Shown here piece after piece: positions 16,677-23,955 of a stretch of DNA of 64,000 nucleotides. How positions within the stretch are numbered: the stretch's first letter is position 1; each line of letters opens with the position of its first letter. The notes under the pieces are model-generated. The model searched no databases. It saw only the letters and a list, made by a program, of their open reading frames with translations, and had not been told where the DNA came from. Made by a program: the position numbers and the translations under genes. This DNA comes from Fibrobacter sp. UWB13 (GTDB taxonomy: Bacteria > Fibrobacterota > Fibrobacteria > Fibrobacterales > Fibrobacteraceae). The stretch lies in the NCBI RefSeq assembly GCF_900177805.1, contig NZ_FXAX01000001.1:124001-188000 (forward strand), given 5' to 3'.

Positions 16677-17591
16677 TTAGTCTTTCAAGCAGCGGAGGCT
16701 TGCACCGAATTCTGGATTGAACTTTTCGAACTTGGCGATATCCTTGTCGTGGAAGAATACGAGGACTTCGCCTTCGCTTGTCCAGAAGTATGCTTTTTTA
16801 CCCGCTTCGTCAAACTTGCGGTCCTTTATAGCGACGTCGCTCTTGGCAAAGTGTGCGCCGCCAGCCTTTGCGCCAAATCCGAGTTCATCCTTGCCGTTTC
16901 CGAAGATCGGTGATTCCGGCTTGATCGGATCCCAACCGTAGCCGGCCTTGAGGGCGACACCCGGCTTTTTGCCGGCGACTTTCAGGAGCTTTTGCCATTC
17001 GGCCTTGCTCGGCATGTGGAAACCTTCGAGGCAAGCCTTTTGTGCGTTTTGGAAATCGTAGAGGCGTCCCCAGTGGTTACATTGTGAACAAATTGCACCG
17101 GAAGCGGTAGCGAAGTTCATGTTTTCTGCAGTCCAGAGCTGGTCGCCAATGACAATCCATTCATAGGAGATGCCGTCACGTGGGTCTTTGTAGCTTCCGC
17201 TTGTAGCGGGGCTTCCGTCTTCGTTATATGTTTCGCCGAAGGCAACTTGTTTATTTTGCTTGTATTCTGCCTTTGTCGCAACCTTGCCGTTCTTGTGGTA
17301 ACGGATGACGGTTCCTTCGACGTAGCCGTTCACGTACGGGAGCTCCGTCTGGAGCGTGCCGTCCTTATAATATTCCTTGGTCACACCCTCGCGGCGGTCA
17401 TTCACGTAATTGGATTCTCGCTTGAGCGTACCGTCATCGTAGTATTCCTTTTCGATGCCTTCCTTCTTGTCGTTGACATAGGTGGCTTCGAAGCGGACGT
17501 TCCCGTTTGGGTATTTTTCAACACGAACATCGTCGCAGGCGGTAAAAGCAATAGAGCTAGCCGCAATGAATAAGATGGCAGGTAGTTTCAT
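16677..17591 (-). CDS. FISUMP-domain lipoprotein with MORN-like repeats
   Basis: 304 aa. Lipoprotein signal peptide with lipobox FTAC (Cys19). Residues 25-120 are four MORN-variant repeats of the YwqK type (KYPNGNVRFEATYVNDKKEG, YYDDGTLKRESNYVNDRREG and so on). The C-terminal half is the Fibrobacter succinogenes major paralogous domain: DGISYEWIVIGDQLWTAENMNF, GRLYDFQNAQKACLEGFHMPSKAEWQ and ending SLRCLKD. The domain is expanded in Fibrobacter and is of unknown function; most members are exported. AGGAGG precedes the ATG. It follows the GH8 gene by 10 nt, so the two form an operon. Confidence 0.9.
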   Translation of the reverse strand: MKLPAILFIAASSIAFTACDDVRVEKYPNGNVRFEATYVNDKKEGIEKEYYDDGTLKRESNYVNDRREGVTKEYYKDGTLQTELPYVNGYVEGTVIRYHKNGKVATKAEYKQNKQVAFGETYNEDGSPATSGSYKDPRDGISYEWIVIGDQLWTAENMNFATASGAICSQCNHWGRLYDFQNAQKACLEGFHMPSKAEWQKLLKVAGKKPGVALKAGYGWDPIKPESPIFGNGKDELGFGAKAGGAHFAKSDVAIKDRKFDEAGKKAYFWTSEGEVLVFFHDKDIAKFEKFNPEFGASLRCLKD

Positions 17592-17601
17592 ACGATCCTC
17601 C

Positions 17602-18738
17602 TTAGAGTGTGATTTTTCCCGCGGTGGCGAGTAATCCGATTAAGTACAACATCCCGTCATAGTAGCGCCAAAAACGATAGGGCACGGAGAGCGCTGCAAG
17701 ACGTCTGACAAACGGCGTAATGCGTGGGTCATCGAACGGGAGCACTTGCGTGGCGGCTGCGTTCATGGCGATAAGCCCTGGCGTCGCGTTTCTGCCTTGG
17801 TGTGGATACGGACCTCCGTCGACGGAGTAGTCAGAAAGGTACGGTGTGCAGTTCTGGAAGAAGTGCAAGATGCGTTCGCAGATTTCTTTTTCGCTTTCGT
17901 GTCCGTGGAAGATGGCGTAGTCGAGGCTCAAGTTGAGCGCAACGCGCCATGCGTCTCCGCTAAAGTTGTTGCTTTCGGGGAACCAGGGCATGGCCTTTGG
18001 AGTGCCGTCGTATTCGGCGTAGTCTGCGCAAAGTCCGGTGACCGGGTGGGCCGCCTTCTGCAAAAATTCAATGCTCGCCTGTGCGACTTCAAGCCAGGAT
18101 TCGTCGTTCGTAGCTTCGGCGAACATGCGGTAGAATGCCATTGTGTGGTAGCTTGGGTCGGTAAAGTCGTTGCCGAGAACGGGGGAGAACTTGATGAGTT
18201 TGCGTTCCGGATCGATAATCGGGCCTACAAGCTCGTTTTGCGGTTTGTACTTGATATCATGGATGAGCTCTTTGGCATCGTTGAGGAGGTCTTCGCGGTT
18301 GAATCTCTTTGCGGCAATAAGGAGGGCTGCTGCAAAGTATTCTTCGCTATCAGGAGCTGCGCCTGGGTCCATCATGGAAAAGTCGGTCGTGTTGACTTGC
18401 CATGAAAAATATCCTTTGTGCGGACCATCGTTGTTGCGGACAAAACGCTTGGAAAAGTTCCAGAGCTTGTCGAACGTGACTTCGTGGTCGGTCAGCGCGG
18501 CAATGAACATGCCATAGCTCATGCCTTCAGAACGGATGTCGTCGTGCCCAATGTCGATGATGTATGCCATATCGTCGGACGCTTCAAAGTAGATGCGCTC
18601 GTCGATCGGATCGCCCTCAAAAAGTTTGCTATAGGCATTCTGAATAAGCTGGTCCGCAAAATTGGGACCATATCCAGCTTCAACAAATAAATCTCGCGTC
18701 GGGTAGCGTTGCAACATCGTCCTGGTATCCAAAATCAT
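17602..18738 (-). CDS. GH8 reducing-end xylose-releasing exo-oligoxylanase
   Basis: 378 aa with no signal peptide, hence cytoplasmic. Strong match in layout to Bacillus Rex: DIRSEGMSYGMFIA (catalytic acid Glu), PDSEEYFAAALLIAAKRF, FTDPSYHTMAFYRMFAEA, AAHPVTGLCADYAEYDGTP, FSGDAWRVALNLSLDYAIF (catalytic base Asp region) and RYYDGMLYLIGLLATAGK. Such enzymes remove xylose from the reducing end of imported xylo-oligosaccharides. The ATG at 18738 lacks an SD; an ATG at 18717 (MLQRYPTRDL) has AGGA upstream and is an alternative start. Fibrobacter digests xylan but is reported not to grow on xylose, which makes this activity interesting. Confidence 0.85.
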   Translation of the reverse strand: MILDTRTMLQRYPTRDLFVEAGYGPNFADQLIQNAYSKLFEGDPIDERIYFEASDDMAYIIDIGHDDIRSEGMSYGMFIAALTDHEVTFDKLWNFSKRFVRNNDGPHKGYFSWQVNTTDFSMMDPGAAPDSEEYFAAALLIAAKRFNREDLLNDAKELIHDIKYKPQNELVGPIIDPERKLIKFSPVLGNDFTDPSYHTMAFYRMFAEATNDESWLEVAQASIEFLQKAAHPVTGLCADYAEYDGTPKAMPWFPESNNFSGDAWRVALNLSLDYAIFHGHESEKEICERILHFFQNCTPYLSDYSVDGGPYPHQGRNATPGLIAMNAAATQVLPFDDPRITPFVRRLAALSVPYRFWRYYDGMLYLIGLLATAGKITL

Positions 18739-18792
18739 TAATTATTACGTGTTTTAAAATAAATAAAATCGTATATTAATGTTGAGGTTATT

Positions 18793-19659
18793 ATGGCTGA
18801 TATATTGATTTTGGGGCATGGACCGGCCGGTGTCTCGGCTGCCCTTTATGGTCTTCGTGCTGGACTTGAGGTTCAGCTTGTGGGTAAGGATGTAGGTGCG
18901 CTTGCAAAGGCCCACAAAATTGAAAATTATTTTGGTCTTGAAAAACCGCTCACGGGGGCTGAACTTGCCGAAGTCGGTAAGAAACAGGCGCTTGCTCTTG
19001 GTGCGCAAATCGTGGATGACGAGGTAACGGACCTCATGTTTGACGGTTTTGGTTTTGTGGCGACGGGCTTGAATGGTACGTATCGCGGAAAGGTTTGCGT
19101 GATGGCAACAGGCTCTGCCCGCAAGAAGACCCCGCTCCCAGGAATGGCGGAGATGGAAGGCCACGGCGTGAGTTATTGCGCTGTTTGCGATGCATTCTTT
19201 TATCGTAAAAAGGATGTGGCTGTGCTTGGCTCGGGCGAGTATGCGTTGCACGAAGCGACTGAACTTTTGTCTGTAGTCAACAGCGTAACACTCTTGACGA
19301 ACGGTGCTGAGCTCACAGCGAAATTCCCCGAAAGCGTGAAGATTGAAACCCGCAAGATTACGGGGCTCAAGGGCGCTGGGCAATTTGAAGGCGTGAAGTT
19401 TGACGATGGCCTTGAAGCCAATTTTGACGGCATGTTTGTGGCTATGGGTAGTGCGAATGCAACGGATCTGGCTTTGAAAGCTGGCGCTGCGTTCGACGCT
19501 GGAAAGCTCGTGCTTGATAAGGATTTCCAGACAACTGTTCCAGGACTCTTTGCTGCAGGCGACTGCACGGGTGGCACTCTCCAGGTGGCTGTAGCCGTTG
19601 GCGAAGGCGCTATTGCTGGTCTCGCTGCAATTAAGTATCTGAGAGAACATAGAGAGTAA
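18793..19659 (+). CDS. Thioredoxin-reductase-like FAD oxidoreductase
   Basis: 288 aa, slightly short for TrxB. FAD-binding GHGPAGVSAALYGLRAG at residues 8-24, redox pair CAVC (about 133-136), NAD(P)H loop VLGSGEYALHEATELL, and C-terminal GLFAAGDCTGGTLQVAVAVGEGAIAG. In place of the TrxB GGGDSA it has GSGEYA. The CxxC indicates dithiol/disulphide chemistry on thioredoxin or a similar partner. GAGG lies upstream of the ATG and TATATT at 18772-18777 is a likely -10. A radical SAM gene follows after 12 nt. Confidence 0.85.
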   Translation: MADILILGHGPAGVSAALYGLRAGLEVQLVGKDVGALAKAHKIENYFGLEKPLTGAELAEVGKKQALALGAQIVDDEVTDLMFDGFGFVATGLNGTYRGKVCVMATGSARKKTPLPGMAEMEGHGVSYCAVCDAFFYRKKDVAVLGSGEYALHEATELLSVVNSVTLLTNGAELTAKFPESVKIETRKITGLKGAGQFEGVKFDDGLEANFDGMFVAMGSANATDLALKAGAAFDAGKLVLDKDFQTTVPGLFAAGDCTGGTLQVAVAVGEGAIAGLAAIKYLREHRE

Positions 19660-19671
19660 GGCGCGCTGAAA

Positions 19672-20550
19672 ATGCGTCGCATTACGCTTCTCACAAATCC
19701 TGACGTTTGCAATTTGCATTGTCCGCTGTGTTTTTTGAACCAGCGGGCTTTGCTTAATTGTGACGTGGCTAATTGTAATAAGGAACGCCGCGCGCTTGGC
19801 ATGGGCGAAATGCCTTTTGAAGTTGCACGAGCGGCGATTGAAAAGTATGCTGCGGATTGTGATGCTTCGGGTAAACGCTTGCTGCAAGAAGTAATTCCTT
19901 CGACGATGGGGGAACCTCTACTTTATTCGCATTTTGATGAGCTGCTGGAGTTTTGCCGGGCGCTTGAAATTCCGCTGAACCTCACGACGAATGGAACGTT
20001 CCCAGGAAAGTGGGTGAGTGACGCTGCGATGGAATTGCTGTTGCGTTCGTGTAGCGACATTAAGGTAAGCTATTTGGCATCGGAACAGTTTGATGGCTGG
20101 AAAGCGAACGTTGAAAAGCTAGTTCGGGTGCGCGATAGGCTGCGCGAGGATGCGAGAGTCGCGACGGTCTCGCTGCAAGTGACGCTGCATAAAAAGAATT
20201 TGCACGAAGTGCCGGAGATTGTGTCATGGGCTTCTGCGAATGGGATTGATCGAATCAAGTGGAATAAGGTGGTGTTTCTGAGCACAGCTTCGCAGTCGCT
20301 TCGCGAAATGTATGCGCTGGATGATGCTTCGTTAGAATCGTTGCGCAATGAGTTTCGAACGGGAGAGTTTTCTGCTTCGAATGTGAAGCATGAAGGAAGT
20401 TTGTTTTTTAAGAATTGTGCTGACCAGTGCGCTGTTGGCGGTAAGTGCGAATCTTGTCCTTTTGCAGACGAAGTGTGGGTATGGCCAGACGGTCATGAGG
20501 ACCATTGCCCGAATCCGGAAAGACGGTGGGTAGGCGAGAGGTCGGAATAG
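19672..20550 (+). CDS. Radical SAM protein, function unknown
   Basis: 292 aa. N-terminal TNPDVCNLHCPLCF holds CxxxCxxC at C13, C17 and C20, the ligands of the SAM-binding 4Fe-4S cluster. STMGEPLLY replaces the usual GGEP, and NLTTNGTFP follows. The C-terminus has a Cys cluster (NCADQCAVGGKCESCPF and later HCPNPE), suggesting an extra cluster as in SPASM/twitch proteins. No substrate peptide is adjacent. It lies in an operon with the thioredoxin-reductase-like gene. Its stop codon falls inside a 16-bp copy of the tRNA-Pro 3' end. Confidence 0.8.
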   Translation: MRRITLLTNPDVCNLHCPLCFLNQRALLNCDVANCNKERRALGMGEMPFEVARAAIEKYAADCDASGKRLLQEVIPSTMGEPLLYSHFDELLEFCRALEIPLNLTTNGTFPGKWVSDAAMELLLRSCSDIKVSYLASEQFDGWKANVEKLVRVRDRLREDARVATVSLQVTLHKKNLHEVPEIVSWASANGIDRIKWNKVVFLSTASQSLREMYALDDASLESLRNEFRTGEFSASNVKHEGSLFFKNCADQCAVGGKCESCPFADEVWVWPDGHEDHCPNPERRWVGERSE

Positions 20551-20557
20551 CGAGATT
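20542..20557. repeat. 16-bp direct repeat identical to the tRNA-Pro 3' end
   Basis: TCGGAATAGCGAGATT here and at 20744-20759 (inside tRNA-Pro, covering its discriminator, acceptor and part of the T-arm). The 202-bp offset encloses a hairpin-rich segment. Confidence 0.75.
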
Positions 20558-20560
20558 AGA

Positions 20561-20681
20561 CAAAAGTTTCACTTACGTTTCAACTTTTGCCCTTCGGGTT
20601 TTGGCTTGCGCCAAAATCTCAAATTTGTTCATTGTTCACTTCGTTCACGGAACAAATTTGTCGAACTCACTTCGTGAGTTC
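20561..20681. repeat. Cluster of five consecutive palindromes
   Basis: Hairpins at 20561-20589 (CAAAAGT/ACTTTTG), 20590-20598 (CCC-TTC-GGG), 20599-20616 (TTTTGGC/GCCAAAA), 20620-20660 (CAAATTTGTTC/GAACAAATTTG) and 20663-20681 (GAACTCAC-TTC-GTGAGTTC). No coding potential is evident. Confidence 0.75.
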
Positions 20682-20705
20682 TTTATCTCGCAGAATTTCA
20701 GATAT

Positions 20706-20734
20706 AAAAAGAAAAACCACCCTTGTGGGTGGTT
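20706..20734 (-). terminator. Terminator of tRNA-Pro
   Basis: AACCACCC-ACAA-GGGTGGTT on the minus strand followed by TTTCTTTTT. Confidence 0.85.
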
Positions 20735-20743
20735 CTCTTTTTA

Positions 20744-20817
20744 TCGGAATAGCGAGATTCGAACTCACGACCTCTTGCTCCCGAAGCAAGCGCTCTACCA
20801 GGCTGAGCTATATTCCG
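20744..20817 (-). tRNA. tRNA-Pro (anticodon CGG)
   Basis: 74 nt on the minus strand: acceptor CGGAATA/TATTCCG, D-arm AGCTCAGCCTGGTAGAGC, anticodon stem CTTGC/GCAAG with loop TTCGGGA (anticodon CGG), T-arm GTGAGTTCGAATCTCGC. Discriminator A, CCA not encoded. Confidence 0.95.
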
Positions 20818-20856
20818 TTTTGTTTTTGTCTTGACGCTTCGTCGTTGACGCGCACA

Positions 20857-20862
20857 ATTATA
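20857..20862 (-). promoter_or_regulatory. -10 box of tRNA-Pro
   Basis: Perfect TATAAT on the minus strand followed by TGTGCGCGTC; only a weak -35 (TTTAAA) is found at 17 bp. Confidence 0.65.
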
Positions 20863-20880
20863 GTTAATTTCGATTGACTT

Positions 20881-21375
20881 TTAAAGGGGTAAGGGCAAAA
20901 AAAGTGAAAATTTTTTCATTATTTTTTTCTTTTTTGCGATTTGAGGGCGCGGCTTGCCGATTTTCATGATGCTGGAACCGGCGTTGTCGGGTTCAACCTT
21001 ATAAAAAACGACTCGATTTTTCCATTCGGAACGCACTTTGCGGTCGATGATGCGTTTGACGTTGCCGTATTCCGGGTTGCCGCCACCGTGAATCACGCGC
21101 AGAACGCTCAGACCTGCGATGAGGAGGTCGTCGATGCGGCGCTCGACGGCTTCGGCGGCTTCTTCGGAGGTAAGGCCGTGAAGGTCTATTTCATCTTCGG
21201 GGTTCGGCATTTCCCAGGCGGCGGGATTGCGGCGCATTTTCTTGCCGCGTGTGGCGCGTTGCGGTCTTGCTTCGGCTTCAGCCTCGGCCTGGATTTCGGC
21301 AAGTTCGTCCTTGTCTTCCATTTGGTGGTTTTTGATCCACTCTAACTGAAATTCTTCTTCTGCATTTAAAGGCAT
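20881..21375 (-). CDS. Smr-domain protein
   Basis: 164 aa. Residues about 1-55 are charged and probably disordered (EIQAEAEAEA). The Smr domain starts at EIDLHGLTSEEAAEAV and holds the LHGL and HGGGN motifs (VIHGGGNPEYGNVKRII). The tail is very basic (IAKKKKIMKKF). Stand-alone Smr proteins act on branched DNA or as RNA endonucleases in ribosome rescue; which applies here is unknown. Confidence 0.85.
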   Translation of the reverse strand: MPLNAEEEFQLEWIKNHQMEDKDELAEIQAEAEAEARPQRATRGKKMRRNPAAWEMPNPEDEIDLHGLTSEEAAEAVERRIDDLLIAGLSVLRVIHGGGNPEYGNVKRIIDRKVRSEWKNRVVFYKVEPDNAGSSIMKIGKPRPQIAKKKKIMKKFSLFLPLPL

Positions 21376-21437
21376 TGTAAATCTCTTTTTGAAGCTAAAT
21401 ATAAAAAAAGCTTTGCTTTCCTGTGTGTAAAGAGGTG

Positions 21438-21458
21438 ACCCCGGAATAAATCCGGGGT
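21438..21458. repeat. Intergenic palindrome ACCCCGGA...TCCGGGGT
   Basis: 8-bp perfect arms around AATAA, flanked by GTG and GAC. Related in style to the in-frame palindrome at 25912-25933. Confidence 0.6.
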
Positions 21459-21480
21459 GACATTGCGTTTGGCATTGTTT

Positions 21481-22395
21481 TTAGAGTGTTGCAATAAAAT
21501 TCCCGTGGTAATTCCAGCTCCACTGTTCGGGGTGCTCGGCAATCCATGTTTCGACTTCGCGCGCAATACCTGTGACGAGCGCACTTTCTGATGGCGCGGC
21601 ATTTATGGCGTTCCCGATGCTTTCATCGTATTTTGGCGGGTAATATTTTTCGAAGCGGATGACGATGTGATTTTTTTCGCTCCACGTACGGAACGTGACG
21701 ATTCCTGCGCCCATTTCGTTTATTTTTTGTGGGAGGCGCAAGTAAAGCGTGCTTGGGCGGCCGAATAGCGAGATTGTGTTCCCTTTGGTATGCTTGCCTT
21801 GGTCAATGACCATTGCGAGAATGCCTTTGGTGCGGAATAGTTCACGGATAAGGCGGCCTGTTTCGTCGGGATGGTATTCGGTCAGGTGCGGATCACTGCG
21901 GAGGTCTTTGAGGACTTCGCGGAAAGCGATGTCGCCGACGGAATCAGTAATGAGGTGGACGTGTTCGCTGTAGCGGCAGAGTGCGCGGTGCATGAGTTCG
22001 AATGCACCCTGGTGTATGCTGATGCCAGCGATGGGGGCGTTTTGTTTGGCACAATCTGCGATGGCGTTGCGGATAATATGCTCGTTTTCGTAGACGATTC
22101 GTTTTTCAACGCTTTTGAAACGGGCGAGTCCGCGGTAGGATTCTAGCGCATTCCAAAAAATGCCTTTGAATGTGTCGCGAGCATTTATTGTCGCAAGCGC
22201 ATCTGGGCTCGTGCTTTTAGCCAAGTATTCCTTTGCTACTGCCAAGTGCTTTTCGACGCGCCCGTAGGCGCGCTTCTTGTGCAAAGCCTTGTAAATTGGG
22301 AAAACGACTGCAAAAAGAACTGCGTAAAACGCATCCGGCAAACGCAGCAGAATGTTAATTAGGAATTTGTATGTGAAAACCTTAAATCGGCGCAT
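21481..22395 (-). CDS. Lipid A acyltransferase family protein (LpxL/HtrB-like)
   Basis: 304 aa. N-terminal membrane segment (FLINILLRLPDAFYAVLFAVVFPIY), then the HX4E catalytic signature in SIHQGAFELMHRAL, an IDQGKH element and the closing EHPEQWSWNYHGN typical of the family. These inner-membrane enzymes add secondary acyl chains to lipid A precursors or related lipids. It is the only lipid A gene here, and upstream of it lies a repeat element instead of an operon partner. Acyl-chain specificity cannot be read from the sequence. Confidence 0.85.
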   Translation of the reverse strand: MRRFKVFTYKFLINILLRLPDAFYAVLFAVVFPIYKALHKKRAYGRVEKHLAVAKEYLAKSTSPDALATINARDTFKGIFWNALESYRGLARFKSVEKRIVYENEHIIRNAIADCAKQNAPIAGISIHQGAFELMHRALCRYSEHVHLITDSVGDIAFREVLKDLRSDPHLTEYHPDETGRLIRELFRTKGILAMVIDQGKHTKGNTISLFGRPSTLYLRLPQKINEMGAGIVTFRTWSEKNHIVIRFEKYYPPKYDESIGNAINAAPSESALVTGIAREVETWIAEHPEQWSWNYHGNFIATL

Positions 22396-22417
22396 TTCCC
22401 TCGGTGCTTTTGAAAAG

Positions 22418-22510
22418 TGACTGGATCCTGCTCCTTCGAACCTAACTCAACTAAGTCAATAAGTTGACTAGTTTCGTATATCGACTCCGTTACACTTCGC
22501 TTAGGATGAC
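22418..22510. repeat. Long intergenic repeat element related to 14217-14252
   Basis: On the minus strand it starts GTCATCCTAAGCG, ends GGATCCAGTCAC, and contains a palindromic middle (CAACT ... AAGTTG). Fills most of the gap between the LpxL-like and pyrophosphorylase genes. Confidence 0.55.
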
Positions 22511-22546
22511 AATTTCAATATCCTACGGTTCACTGCGCCGAAGATG

Positions 22547-23884
22547 TTAATCCTCTTCGAATTCCAGGATGTTTCTTCCGAGTTCGCGGTCGAAGATGCT
22601 TTGCTTAAGACCTTCGCCGGCGTAGCTGATCGTCGGCGAGATTTCGTACAACTTCTTCTCGTCAATCTTGACGTGCGCCTTGCGGAGCCATTCGCGGTGG
22701 AGCTTGCCGATCATGGTGCGTGCAGTCTTCGGAGAATCGTTGCCTTCGGCATTCTTGACCGGGCTGAATTCTTCTTCGCGTACAACGCCGAACGGGAGCA
22801 TGGAACCGAGCTGCGGGAATGCGTCAAAGAGGAACTGTTCGAACTTGAAGCACTTTTCGATGCCACAAACAGTTTTGCGTGCGGTATGCCACGGGAGCTT
22901 GCTTGTCTGTAACTTGCGGAGTCCGCTGATTTTAAACAAGTGAATCGCGATGTTGCCGCCATCGAACGTGAGACTGCCATCTGCATTCGTCATGTCGCGG
23001 AAGTTTTCCGGAAGGTCGCTGTATTCGACAACGCCCGGCTTCTTGTTCTGGAAGGCGAAAATGCCGACTTTTTCGTTCGGACCAGCCTTGTGGACGACCT
23101 TCGAGGCGCTGAGAATCGTGCCTTTTTCGGCAAGTGCGCCAATGAATGCCGGGTCGCAAATGCGGCAGAGGGCGTTATCGACGCTGTAGAGGAACACGTA
23201 TTGCACGCCACGTTCCACAAGCCAAGCGAGCGTCCCGCTCTGGGCGAGGGCGCGGAAGCAACCGCCGTTTCCATCAGGCACGAGTGCCAAATGGTCTTCG
23301 CCATCGCGGACTGCCTTGCCGTCTGCGGTGAGGGCGCAAATCGTTCCCTGCTGGAAGAAGCGGATATCTTCGCGGTTTAAACCAAAGAAGTTATTTTCGC
23401 TGAAAAAGTTGACCGTTGCTTCGTGGTTCAAGGGGCTCGTCATGATGCACCACGGAATGGCGTGACCAACGCGTGCGCCCAAGTTGCGCAAACGTTCTGC
23501 CTGCAACTGGAACAGACTCTTGTGGCTCGGGAGACCGATATCGAACATGCCCTTCGGACCATCGAAACCGAGACGTGAACCTTGACCGCCTGCCACGAGG
23601 AAAGCGGCAACCTTGCCTTGACCAAGGAGAATTTCACCCGTTTCTTTCCAAAAATCATAACGGAGATCGTCGGTTGCGAGTTTCCATGGCATCGGAGTGA
23701 GGTCTGCAGAAACGTTATCGCTCAAGCTAGCAGCGGACTTTTCGGCGTGGAGAGCCTTGAGTTCTTGCCAGTCCTGGCTCAAAATATCGCGTTCCAAATT
23801 TGCGCGGGCATCGCCCGTCAAAGATTCCAAATGTTGGGCCAGTTCTTGCTGACCTGCGGCGTTCAATGTTTCGATAATATTCAT
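22547..23884 (-). CDS. UDP-sugar pyrophosphorylase, UAP1-like
   Basis: 445 aa. The nucleotide loop VAAFLVAGGQGSRLGFDGPKGMFDIGL is near residues 80-105 and matches eukaryotic-type UDP-GlcNAc/GalNAc pyrophosphorylases (LxGGxGTRLGxxxPKG), unlike bacterial GlmU. Further matches are NGGCFRALAQSG, YSVDNALCRICDPAFIG and KVGIFAFQNKKPGVVEYSDLPEN. It converts UTP plus a sugar-1-phosphate into the UDP-sugar; GlcNAc-1-P, GalNAc-1-P or Glc-1-P are all possible. A TATATT box ends 7 nt before the ATG and no SD is visible, so the mRNA may be leaderless. Confidence 0.85.
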   Translation of the reverse strand: MNIIETLNAAGQQELAQHLESLTGDARANLERDILSQDWQELKALHAEKSAASLSDNVSADLTPMPWKLATDDLRYDFWKETGEILLGQGKVAAFLVAGGQGSRLGFDGPKGMFDIGLPSHKSLFQLQAERLRNLGARVGHAIPWCIMTSPLNHEATVNFFSENNFFGLNREDIRFFQQGTICALTADGKAVRDGEDHLALVPDGNGGCFRALAQSGTLAWLVERGVQYVFLYSVDNALCRICDPAFIGALAEKGTILSASKVVHKAGPNEKVGIFAFQNKKPGVVEYSDLPENFRDMTNADGSLTFDGGNIAIHLFKISGLRKLQTSKLPWHTARKTVCGIEKCFKFEQFLFDAFPQLGSMLPFGVVREEEFSPVKNAEGNDSPKTARTMIGKLHREWLRKAHVKIDEKKLYEISPTISYAGEGLKQSIFDRELGRNILEFEED

Positions 23885-23891
23885 GCGATGT

Positions 23892-23921
23892 AATATAATA
23901 AAAAGAAAAATGCCCGCTCAA
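23892..23921 (-). promoter_or_regulatory. Promoter of the UDP-sugar pyrophosphorylase gene (leaderless)
   Basis: Minus-strand TTGAGC (23916-23921), 18-bp spacer, TATATT (23892-23897), then 7 nt to the ATG. The -35 lies inside the mraY terminator. Confidence 0.5.
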
Positions 23922-23930
23922 TGGCGGGCA
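23901..23930 (-). terminator. Terminator of mraY
   Basis: TGCCCGC-CATTG-GCGGGCA type stem on the minus strand followed by TTTTTCTTTT. Confidence 0.85.
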
Positions 23931-23955
23931 CGATAAGTCTTGTTGTTATGGTAAA

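Noticed and set aside
20505-20834. Small plus-strand frame over the hairpin cluster and tRNA-Pro
   Set aside because: It runs antisense through a tRNA and a terminator, so it is not a gene.
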